Shown here in pieces: positions 12,301 through 23,500 of a stretch of DNA of 64,000 bases (its first letter is position 1; every line of letters begins with the position of its first letter). The stretch lies in assembly GCA_033032175.1 (NCBI GenBank), contig CM065323.1, forward strand, positions 8,618,001 to 8,682,000, given 5' to 3'. The notes beneath the pieces are model-generated. The model was not told the DNA's origin. It searched no databases and saw nothing but the letters and a program-made list of their open reading frames with translations. Source of the DNA: Saturnia japonica (lineage: Eukaryota; Arthropoda; Insecta; Lepidoptera; Saturniidae). Both the position numbers and the translations under genes were made by a program.

Positions 12301-15300
12301 CATAACCACTGAAGAATAAAAATAAACTTAGAAGTTGCAGATAATTCAATTCATTAACAGCTATACTCTCGAAGTCTGACACTAAGAGCCATACTCAATT
12401 CGAAACAATACAAACGTCCACTTATCTGATATCTCCCTATCAGGCCATCGCATTCCTTTGTTATCTTGTGAAGAGCCCACTGTGCGCGCACTTAATGCTT
12501 CGAGTACATTAATTATAGATAACATACAGTTTCGTTTAAATTTATCACTTTTTAATTATTAGTCGTGAACATTAGTAATTGGAGTTAGTTTTTTTTCAAA
12601 GATTTATAATATGTATGCTTTTTTTAACATAGACGAAGGCGTTAATTTTTTATAGCTTTAGATTTACGTTAATTTCATTTAAAACTTGAATTACACTTGA
12701 CGATTCTTAGACTTTTGCCAGTGCTACTTCTTCAATGTTAAATAAAATAATATATATAACCTGTTAAGAAAAATATTGGAGTTTATTCTAAAATAATGTG
12801 CACGACAATTGCCTAAAATTCTGTTTGATGCGTATGAATGATGTTAATGTTGAAGTATGTTGAAGGTTAAGCAAAATACGTGAAAGATGAACGCTACCAG
12901 TCATATTTGAAAAAAAAGTTTTTGTTATAGCTTATTTACTATCCAAGGTTACAGAGAATATATATTCGTGCTACGGAGCAGTAACTATGAAAGTCAAGCA
13001 ATCTAGCAAGTTTTAATCAAGTACGCTAAGTAAGAACAACGATATGCTACACGGGTGCATTGACAGTGACGCGATCGAATAAATTTAACACGGGTGAAAC
13101 CGTGGGGCAAAGTTCGTTTATAGATAAAAGGAATCCAATTACTTCGAAATAAGAAATGATGATTTTACTTTTAAAAAGTCACGACCATCGAGAAATCAGC
13201 AATCCATGGCAGGTCGCCGCTGGCAAGCCGGCATATAATATAAACCTCTCGGCAGCTGAATATATACTCTAGCAGCTAGCTGATCTCGAAACGCAACATA
13301 ATAAAAGAGATATTCATTGTGAGGAGCTTTTCATCATATGCATGTCAACATGTCCAACCCCGCTTGATTAATGGATATATACCTACACTGGCTGATCTCA
13401 GAACACGACACCCCTAAGCGTATCACCACGGCTGGTGTTACACATAATGTATGGTAGTCAGATTTTAAAATAAATTTTCCAATACATGATGTCCATAATT
13501 GAAATAAAACACAATAGTGATGCTGTGGGTTAATAGATGCTGTTATTATGTTACTATTCTGTTGGACAATATTTTTAATTTATAACCAATATAAAAAGGC
13601 TTATTTATGTACCTACAACAAAAAAAGTAATAATAATTATAAATCAATAAGTACCTACAGTGTGGTACCGATAATGTTTCAATTAAACGTTATTACATAA
13701 ATTGCAAAATTTTTTGTATAAATGTAGATTAGGAATGTAGTAAATCATATTCGAATTAATGTTTTAAACGAAGAACCTTGATATTTAGCTCCAATTATGT
13801 CGGTATTTACGGTCACAATTAAGGCTGGCGCGTGTATCCGAGACATTTCGGAAGTATGAAGCTTGATAAGTTGCTACAGCAGAATTATCAGATTTTTGTG
13901 TCGAAGTTTATCAAGACTAAGTTTGACTTATAAGAAAAATTTCATCGGTTTTATACTTAAGCCATTTATTTCTATTCATATATATATATACTCTTACATT
14001 GTTAGCCATAGTGACAGGCTTTCCGTAAAATAATTTTCGCTAGTTTCACTTACGTTATTACTTTAAGGAAATCGCACCCCAAGAGACTCTTCTACTTCTC
14101 CATTAAGATGTTTGTATTCGAGTTATTACCTAAATCGTTAATGTGAATATTAAACTTAGAACACTTTAAACAAAATAAGGTACGTAACAAATAGCGTAAG
14201 TATAACTTAATAACTTAACTAAAACATAATCAAATTTAAAATGGAACAGTATCAAATATTTAAATATTTTTTCTAATAAACATTTATTGAATCAAGATAT
14301 ATAGCAGACAATTTCACACTTTGGATATTAAAACCAGTTTCGATATACCTAGCGTGAAATTTGATACCGACAAACTACATACAGAAAGTAGAATTAATTC
14401 ATTTATGAACAAATAAAATGCCATTTAGATTTAATTAAAAGAACAAGCTACGATAATAATAAATACTTGCTTTTCTTATAATAAAACAGTCCATAAAATA
14501 TATTTGCGTAAACGAATACGTAACGCAAGAATGCGGTGACCTATGATCCGACGATAGACAAATCACAGTCATCGATGTTAACCTTCCATCTTACCAATTG
14601 ACGTCAATTGATTGATAACAGTGGATCGAGTAAACAAAAAGATACATATAATAGTTCAATTTTTAGTCGTGCGAATTTATGTGACTTTATATTGGTATGG
14701 AATTCTTGGGCCTAAAACTTCATATTTCTGATAGTTAAGGAACAAGAAGCAGTTTTGAAGGGATGTTACATTTTAGATAAATACAGTATTAAAACAGACA
14801 TTTTTTTTTAATTTTGGCAATAAATTAGACCATAGAAAATAATTTAAATATTTGAATAAGTTTTTTACCTTACTTACTGATTTGAAGACAATTTTTGAGG
14901 AAAGTTCATAATAATTATTACACAGTATTAGTAATTATTATTACATTATTATTATTTAGATAATGGATCATTAAATTTGGTAACATCACTTTTTTACAAT
15001 GCATAAACCACTGTGAAAAGTGCTTTGAATTGAGAAATGTTATGGGAAAATATCGTGCCTACTTGAGTTTTTTTCAATATTTTGACTGATTTTGTTTTGT
15101 TTTAAATCAGAGTTAATTTTCGAATAGGTTTTTGAGGTACCTAACAAATAAAAATATTAAATGTACGAAAAGTTAGATTCAAGCACAACGCTGCAAAACC
15201 AGAACTATATGGTTCATAGATGGTTATGTTTAATGTTGCCAAAACCACAATTTTTTTATTAAAACTCTTAATGATGGATCCGTGAATCTCACAGAGAATT

Positions 15301-16730
15301 CGGATCAAAGGTACGGCTTACTTACTTATTAAAAAAATGAAGATATAAATCAAATTTTATATCAGACACTATACTCTAAAAGTTTTTAGTTTACTTGTAC
15401 AAGTTTGCTTTGACCTCTATTTCACGAACACGTTTATTTAATATAGTACTAAAAATACTTCTAAAATATAACTGAATATATTTAAACTACCTATTCTACT
15501 TAGCTGCATTAATAAACAAGGTAATCTAACATTTATTAGTCATAATACTGCGAATAATAACATTCCAGCATCACTTATGTAATCAAAACGTACGATTTCG
15601 TCAAAAAACGTGTAAACACGAATGTCGCTAGTTTCCATATGCGGTGTCGCCGGAAATCTACGCATACCATAATTATAATAGAATATAATATAATAAATGC
15701 TGCAAATAGTATACTGTAATCAACACCACTTCATTCTCATTTTCTTTTTACTGTTTCCCGTTTTACTTTACAATCCATATCACATTTGATAATAATAAAT
15801 CGATTCTACTAGCCGTAGAATAAAACTAACAATTCCGTGTTTACTTTGCATTGTCCGTGTTTTGGATATGATTATCCAAATGATTTAACTTTTCTAATTT
15901 AGTATCTTTTAACAGGTAAAAAAATATAAAATTCCCGTTAACCTAAATAAACATAAATTGAATTTACCATAACAGTAGATTTAAAAATTATTGATAACCC
16001 CTTGACAGGGATATTCGCTTGTGCTTATGTATATTTTTGTAATATCTAATTATTTATCCGCGCCGATTCTAACGCTTCAAATTCTAACAGTCCAAATATA
16101 ATGTAAAACAAATATTTACATGTCAAACGCGTTGTAATGTGCTAACCGGCCGGCTGGCCTTACTTGACTTACTTCATAAGTTTGCGTGTGACCGCCCTAC
16201 GTGGTATGGGGACGTTTCATTTTTGCTTGTTAATTTTAACATCGTATTTAAACTTGTGTAACGTATGTCAAGTCGCGGTGGCCGAATACTTGAGACAACA
16301 ATTGCAATATCTATCCGACGCTCGAAGATTCGAGAATCAGCATGTTAAAACAACTAGACAAGTAAAAATTATTTGAATATTGGATTAATGATTATTAAAA
16401 CTTGATTCTAATTTGAAAATAAAACGATATACAGTGAATATAAGATGGTGCGTTTAGTATAATTAGTATAATAGTAGATATTAAAAAAATATGGTGTGCG
16501 TAGAATTCCGATAACACCGCATTGGAATTCGGCTACATTTTCTAACTTGAATTTAATTTATATCACAATCCGCTAAAGGTGAATGAAAACATCTTGAGGA
16601 AACCTGAACGCCTGGAGAAAATGTTATCAAGTCCACAACGCAGCGGGAAAAATATAAAACTAATAAGTACATATATCAATTCTGATTAGAGGCCAGGAGA
16701 ACAAGAGTGGTATATAAATCTGCTGTTACT
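9346..16730. other. AT-rich kibra intron 3
   Basis: Long intron with few landmarks. A CpG-rich patch lies at 10165-10265 (GGCGCGGCGCCGTGTAACC and CGCGCACGCGGAGTTCGCGG). Two related TATA-ATACCT...CTGATCTC blocks lie at 13255-13300 and 13374-13410. The ACTAGCTGTG relic is at 13060. No kibra continuation exon was recognised on the minus strand. Confidence 0.45.
13060..13112 (-). repeat. ACTAGCTGTG-type repeat, short decayed copy
   Basis: On the minus strand, GCCCCACGGTTTCACCCGTG matches the start of the 19614 copy. Only about 50 bp are recognisable. Confidence 0.35.
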
Positions 16731-16855
16731 AATCTAAAAATGTGCTTTTACAAAACCACAATGGTCTAAAGGTTTTTTGCGTGATACTTCCATAGTGGCA
16801 GTATGAATTAAATAAATTTTGGCCATTGTGGTTTTTAAAATGCACATTTTAGATT
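16731..16855. mobile_element. MITE with 33-bp inverted repeats
   Basis: Left arm 16731-16764 (AATCTAAAAATGTGCTTTT...CCACAATGG) pairs with 16823-16855 with few mismatches around a 58-bp loop. No target duplication was clear. Non-autonomous. Confidence 0.75.
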
Positions 16856-17220
16856 ATAAATGAGTTAACAGGTGAATTTATTAAAAAAAGAAGATATGTC
16901 ACTCTGTTTTTCGTGGCCTCATTTGAGAGATGAATTTATTCCATCTCTTACAGCTACAGTAAGTTGATATATTTGCTACAAATCATGTACCGTGTAAACA
17001 CATTTCGGGAAGTAAGTGTTTTTATTCACTGTCTACATCTATCGACAAATATTAGAAACCAAAAACCATGCAATAGATGGCGTTAGTTATCTATACCAAA
17101 ATTATTATTGTGTGAATGATAGTGATGTCTGGAAATGACTCCCTCTCTATGCATCCACTAATATATTATTATTGTACCTGTTATATTTGTAACATTTGTA
17201 CTGTTAACAAAAAAAAAAGA

Positions 17221-17350
17221 GATAAACCCGATCGAGTTTCTTACCGGTTCTTCTCGACGTTTGGGATATTTTCCGAACCGGCAGTAGTGTTTTGACATTC
17301 ATAAGTGCCTTTTTAGGGCCTAAATTGAATAAAGATTATTTTGATTTTGT
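17221..17350 (+). repeat. LINE 3' tail (lepidopteran type)
   Basis: GAGTTTCTTACCGGTTCTTC, GAACCGGCAGTAG and CATTCATAAGTGC lead to AATAAAGATTATTTTGATTT-TG. This is by recall the common 3' end of a lepidopteran non-LTR element with a short TTTGATTTTG tail. Confidence 0.6.
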
Positions 17351-17769
17351 TTTTGAAGTAGAGCAAAATGTATAAAAACATTAATCGCTTTTATGAATTA
17401 TTCTGAATTAACTGTTGTTTCTTCACCCTTGATCGGTAAGCAACACTGTTCAGTATTTAAAAATCTAACGATATCAGGGTAGAATATTATAATAATGACA
17501 TACGAGGCCACAAAATTATCCGTCACGGCTCACACGTCTCATGAAACCAACGTCTAACGATATGATATCGAATTCCGATGTATGACTCAAACACTCGACA
17601 GACAAATTAATATTCTTATTAATGACATATTTCAGTAATAAGCGGTCGGACGGTGCGGCTTAATCATTGATTTTAACATTTCTGTTTTAAATTTGATAAA
17701 GCATGATTTAATAATGCAAATTCGTTGATTATAATTTTGTGTTTTAATATTATACCTACAATTAATCGC

Positions 17770-18035
17770 TACAGCGTGCGATGGTACAGCTGGACTCGAA
17801 CAACAACACATAACAACAGTGCGTAAAAATCTGGTCGTCAAATAGCTAGGCCAATTCGACGACGATCATAGTCATGAAAATCAGAACTTGCATTAGCCGT
17901 ATATAATGTATTCTATTTCATTCTCTCGCAAACTAATCTACTAATATACTATCCTATATATTATATTCTTATTAGAGTTAATTTTTCATTCATCAAGTTT
18001 CAAATCACAACGGTGCTAAAGAAATTTCACTTAAA
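17770..18035 (-). repeat. tRNA-like SINE / composite repeat, copy 1
   Basis: On the minus strand an A box (TGGCCTAGCT, 17843-17852) precedes a B-box-like TGTTCGAGTCC (17792-17802). It shares ordered blocks with the copy at 18345-18600 in the same orientation (CTGGTCGTCA, AGGCCAATTCG, TCATGAAAATCAG, TCTCGCAA). Confidence 0.6.
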
Positions 18036-18344
18036 AAAAAAAAGAATCAAATAACTTCTTACAAATCGGTTAAATTTGCTAAGATTTTTATAATAGCACC
18101 TGATAAAGTAATGCAATTGAATGTTATCACATAACTGATAACATCATTTATTTGTGATCTATAATTAAAGTCTTATCTCCAAACATACATATTATGTATT
18201 ATAAAATAGCTTTTGTTAACACTAATTATGTTCACTTATTTCGTGTAAAAAAATGTAAGTACTTCATTTGTGCTGTTACACACGCGGCAGAAGTAAAACC
18301 CTTCAGAAAACATTAGCTTCTTGAAAATCTTTTTTTAAAAATCC

Positions 18345-18600
18345 TAAATCAGTGGGACTCGAACTACCACTCGTACTGTACATACAACAGTGCGGGCAAG
18401 TCTGGTCGTCACACCACTAGGCCAATTCGTCGACAGTCATGAATCGTGAAAATCAGGAATTGCATTATACATGTATAATGTAATCTATCTCATCCTCTCG
18501 CAAGCTAAATCCTGTAGATGTATGTGTTTGTCTCTTTTAGTATCGCTTTTTCGTTTCGTCGCGTATGAAATCAAAACGATACTAAAGAAGTTTTCTCTTT
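18345..18600 (-). repeat. tRNA-like SINE / composite repeat, copy 2
   Basis: On the minus strand the A box TGGCCTAGTGG (18414-18424) fits the consensus exactly and AGTTCGAGTCC (18356-18366) is the B box. Beyond the A box the shared non-tRNA portion extends to about 18600 (CATCCTCTCGCAAGC and ACGATACTAAAG), so the repeat unit is larger than the tRNA head. Confidence 0.65.
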
Positions 18601-19131
18601 TAAAATCAGATATCTTTAACAAATTATCATTAAATTAAAAACAGCTCGTAAAGTTACAAAATTGTTTCATCCACATATAAAATATTTACTCATTTCAGTG
18701 ATTGATAAATTAAGTAACAAAGTATTACGGTATGAGAATATTATCTCCTGAATAATACAGCCGGCCGTGAGATGTCAGTGAACCAACGCTTACAATGTAT
18801 CGGCGTGGACAGATGTAAAGTACGTCACATCTGAATTGCATCCGATGAATGCATAAACCAAGTTATTCAAGACTAGAACTCGTATGCCTGGGGCATATAA
18901 AAATCCTTAGAGTTATCTAGCCTGGTATTAAACGCAGAGAGCTAAGAACTACAACGACTATGAAATCAAAGAAATTCCACAGACATTCTAAACTTTTACG
19001 GAACGTACTTATTGTGTGTTAATAATTGTTAATGTAAAGTAATATTGGTCTACTTTTAAAGAGTATAGGATTGGTGAAAATTGAATAGAAAAAAATTCCA
19101 AAAGTGCACGCCGCAAACCAAGCATTTTATT

Positions 19132-19152
19132 AAAAAAAAAAAAAAAAAAAAA
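19132..19152. repeat. Poly-A run
   Basis: About 20 A residues following ATTTTATTA, possibly the tail of a degraded retroelement in plus orientation. Confidence 0.6.
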
Positions 19153-19613
19153 CATGTCCTACCTTTGACTTATTTGTATTATTTAGAGATCCAAATATTA
19201 CGCACTATTTTCATCCTAGATAAGACAAAAACTTAACAAATGACATTGACATAACATTGTAAAAGTATAAAAAGTGATCTTTTTTATAAAAAAACATTTT
19301 ATTACTAAACTACGGATAGGCTAACGATATTAAATAGTTAACTAGTTAATGTTATTCGGGAGATTATAAACAAAACTCGGTCTCGATACGTGCATTTTTT
19401 CGGGAGTTATCGTAACGTAACGTAAAAAATCCGGATGTGCACGTGAATTTTTTTTCAAACAGTTTTTACGGAATATTGTATAGATTATTTAGAACTGTTT
19501 TCTTGAAATATATCTACTCATATTATCGTAAAAAGTGCCAATTCGTTGTGGTCGAGACTGCCTCTACAAAAATATTTTTGTACCTAATCATTGTATAATT
19601 CTAATTTATCAAA

Positions 19614-19690
19614 ATACTAGCTGTGTCCCACGGTTTCACCTGTGTTTTTATTAACTCTCAACCGCGCCGCCGCCGCGGGCCCGTCTTGAT
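19614..19690 (+). repeat. ACTAGCTGTG-type lepidopteran repeat end
   Basis: ACTAGCTGTGTCCCACGGTTTCACC... followed by a GC-rich stretch (CGCGCCGCCGCCGCGGGCCC). Related to the copies at 37655 and 63828. Confidence 0.55.
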
Positions 19691-20458
19691 TACTTCTCCG
19701 CATTTTAATATCGTAGCGTGTAGTTATAAGCCTACTTACTACATTCCTCAATAAATACAACATAAAATTAAGGTTTTTTAAATCAGACAGGTAGTTCTAG
19801 AAATTCGTCGTCAAAATAATCTTTTGAGGATTGTAATATTGTAGTAGCTCTTAGACTGACTGCGAAGAATTGTAAAACAGTTTAAACACGTAGCAGTAGC
19901 AACCACTATGCCGTAGTGCCATTATATAATTACAGGCAATTACCACCTGTATTCCATAAGAGACAGAGAATAGTATTCCAGCTTTAAATGTAGACATAAT
20001 TGTACTAAGTAATTTGCACACACTATAGTTACGGCCTAAAAGGTTTTTGCTACAATAGTATAATTATTACTGAGCAACATTTATAATATTCAGGTGAGAA
20101 AAGATAAGATTTTCATATATCATTCAATCGTGAAACGAAAATTACAATTAGATTAACTTTCAAATTAAGAACGCCAATATAAAAAGTGAAACATTGAAAT
20201 CGAAAATGAGATGATTTATTTAAAGACCAATTATAATTATTATATATTTTTTAATCGGCTTAAACTAGCAACACGTTAATACAAAGTACAAAAGTAGTGT
20301 ATTACATGCAACTGGTATGATAACCACTCTAACGTCCGGCCCGCGCGACTGTTTATATGAAAATAGGGCGATTAACTAAGTTCGCTTTTGCATATACAAT
20401 AATTTACGTCACATAGTGACGATAGGGAACAAAATTAAACAGAATATTCAATACTGAC

Positions 20459-20553
20459 CTCGAGAGCTTCTTGCGCTGTGTGCAAGTAGTCCCTTAGCAT
20501 CGCTTCTTGGACGCTCAGCCATTCTAACCTCGGGTCTTCTAACTGTGTCACCT
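20459..20553 (-). CDS. kibra: kibra exon 3 (end of WW domain 2, start of helical region)
   Basis: The acceptor is ...ATTTGTTGCAG and the donor is GTCAGT. The first two bases complete Gln80 and 31 codons follow, ending in phase 0 at Glu111. The peptide finishes WW2 ([11 protein letters not shown]) and enters a predicted helix ([16 protein letters not shown]) that in relatives leads into the coiled coil. No continuation exon was recognised in 1-20458, so intron 3 is longer than 20.4 kb or a short exon was missed. Confidence 0.92.
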
Positions 20554-23500
20554 CTGCAACAAATATTACTTGATACAACATCCATTATTTCCATCATCAT
20601 TATCAGTTAATAATTTTTAAGCTAAAATTACATATCAAGTTAAGTTACATTGTGGTCTAAAATCGTCGGTAAGAGAAGAAATGGGGACAAGATCAAGTAT
20701 AATTATCGAAATAATGCATCTTTTTTATACAACTTAAGTGTCAAACAAGCATACGGCCCGCCTGATGGGAAACGGTTACCGTAGCTTATGGACACTTGTA
20801 ATACCATAGGTACTTATCACTAGCGCGTTGTAAATTTTAAGGAGTTTTGGAAACCCTACTCACCTCGGGAGTACAAGGTAATTTGGCCACGATATTCTGT
20901 AGAGTGGAGTTATTCAAACAGTCGGACTGCACCAAACTTTCATCATTATAATTATGTTTAACAATATATTGACAGTGATAGATACATACATAAGGTAAGT
21001 GATAATTATCAACAAAATCAACGACATCGAAGGTCAACAATACAAAAAAAGTTATTTAAGTTTACGAAAACATATATCGTATGGAATCTGTAGAACTGGT
21101 ATTGTTTTATCTTTTTCGCCTATAAAACATTACTAAATACAAATCTTAAAAGATTTCAATAACATTGCAAATGCTTAAAAAAGCCTGTAAGTAGGTACCT
21201 ACTAGTTATGCATTTAATCAACTTAAAAATAAATATCTACTAAAATGCATTACAATAGCAAACGTTGCAAAATAAAAATCATTTTTTTTTATCAAAGAAT
21301 ATAATAAAAAACGAACCCAAGAAAGATATTTTATCTTCATCGAACTCGCATTACAAGATATGCCTTGCAAATTCCTAGCCTAGTAACTTATGCTTTCTCC
21401 AAATTAATAAAAATTACTTGTATTACAGTTACATACATTTAATTTACTCCAAGATATTTTGAATTTTTAATATTTCTATTTTGATTAGATATAATACGAT
21501 AACATTGGATAGGACTACTCTACAAAATGGGAGAAATCTATTTTATATAAAGAAATATATATATCATCAATATTAGCAAAAAAAATCAAGAAAAAATTGA
21601 ACTAAGAATGCAATTTAATAATGCTATGTTAAGTGTGTGCGCCGAATGTTCGATTACAGAATATTTGTGAAATGAAATTGCGAAAGTCCCGAAAACATGC
21701 AATATTACACTCATTGTAAATTCCAGTCACAAAAGGTATTAGGTAACGTAATTAAAAAATTGTTCTATTAAAAGTTCTGAAGGTGATGATTTACAAGTAT
21801 TTATATATTACAATGTATCAAAGTATAAGAACTATGGAAACGAATAATTTATGTAAATTATTCATGCACCCAAACAATGTGAATTAAATTTTTAATACAT
21901 ATTATCATTGATTATACTGTAAAACACGCCTCTCTTTTGCAGTTTGAACTTAACGTACAAACAAAAGATATACATAAATAATGAATAGTGCACCGAATTG
22001 CCTTTTCCCCTTTAACACCAATCAACGCTATTCACACTAACTGTCCCGAGGTTAAAAAACCATCAAGCGACGACAGGAACCAATCATAGAAACTTCGCCG
22101 GGTGCATACCGCAGTCACTCGCGCACTGCGTGACAGCTAAAGTGCGCAAGCGATCTTTCAATTATCATCCTCTATTCTAGAGCAGGCAAGGCCGAGATGA
22201 TTCCACGGAATGATTGCCCTCATACCGAAGATCACGCTGCTCGTATTCGTTTTAGAATTTCAAACCTATATTATAAAACGAGCGAATATTACAAAATTAT
22301 AAATTTTATCAAAACAGTTGATACCGTTTGCAGTCACTAATAGATAATGCGTGATTGAAATCTAATGTAATGAAAGTAAATAATATTTTTTTCCGTTATT
22401 TTTTTATATTTAGAAGATTTTGACAATTAGCCATGCTAGCTTGGTCATAACCTAACTAGTAACCTAGTTTTAAGCTTATCATCATACATACTATCTTTCA
22501 TTCATTTGTATATCACAACAGCGATTAGTAGTCGCATTATTTAAAACGCTTTACTAATGAATGTTTCCAGAACACAACTTGTGTAACAATAATACGTAGA
22601 ATCTATTCAATATAATCATTTAATGATAACATATAAAACAAAATATACACCGATCTTATACCACTAACAACTAATGTAAAATTTATGTAGGTTAATATTT
22701 ATCATTCAAAAGGAGGTCCTAAAGGCTTTAATAAACAATAAACAACAACAGAAAATAACGTCACGTTACGTCATAAACAGGTGGAGGGCGTGCCAGTCCT
22801 TGTAGTAATAAAAATTGACCACACGCAATTTGATTGGTATGCAACAAGTCCAACGATGACTGATGTTGATAAAAGCAAAATGGTTCAACAACCAAAAACT
22901 ATTAATGTTACCACTCGACAAAGATTTCAACTAAAAAAGTTTCTTGTCATTAACCCGTATGGTGGTAGGACATTTTCTTATTAGTACTCGCCTATTTAGC
23001 TACCTCCCTGAACTTTAAAACTTTTGCCAAAACACCTTTGGTGTCTTTAGAGATTTGCTTTTAAAAAGTTAATCCTCCTTTCTTAAGGTTATCCTTTCCA
23101 CCGGTTTCATCGGAACGACGCAAAATATTAAAGTGAACTGTAATAACAATAATAAAAATTAGAGATCCATTGAGTACTAGTTTTGCCGATTAACCGAGTA
23201 TTATTATCTGCCTAGTAATTCGGTTTAAGTTTACGCAGGCGTTGGGCGCGAAAACTGATTTTAACATGCTTTAAACTGTTTAAACTAGAATTGGACGAAG
23301 AAAGTTTATTACCACGTGACAAAAGCCCATTCGATTGGTGGGCAAAAAATAAAACAAGATTTGCTAGCTTAGCATATATAGTAAAAGTGTTTTAAGTGCA
23401 CCTGCAAGCACTGCGAGCGAGCGCTTATTTTCAAAAGCGGGTAACTTATACGAAGAGCAAAGGAACAGTCTGCTACTGAAGCAGTGTTTGGTTTTCTTGC

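Larger units (their letters stand above)
18601..20458. other. kibra intron 3, proximal part
   Basis: Downstream of exon 3 in the transcript sense. Holds the poly-A run and the ACTAGCTGTG repeat end; otherwise plain AT-rich intron. Confidence 0.5.

Noticed and set aside
16164..16376. Plus-strand frame with a helix-like end (YLRQQLQYLSDARRFENQ)
   Set aside because: It looked like a coiled-coil exon, but there are no matching splice sites, it is on the wrong strand for kibra, and I could not link it to any family.
1..20458. kibra exon 4
   Set aside because: I looked on the minus strand for the coiled-coil continuation but found no family-like peptide with splice sites; a short exon could still be missed by eye.
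22781..22984. piggyBac transposase fragment
   Set aside because: Some spacing felt similar, but the YNxxMGGVD-type core is absent on both strands.
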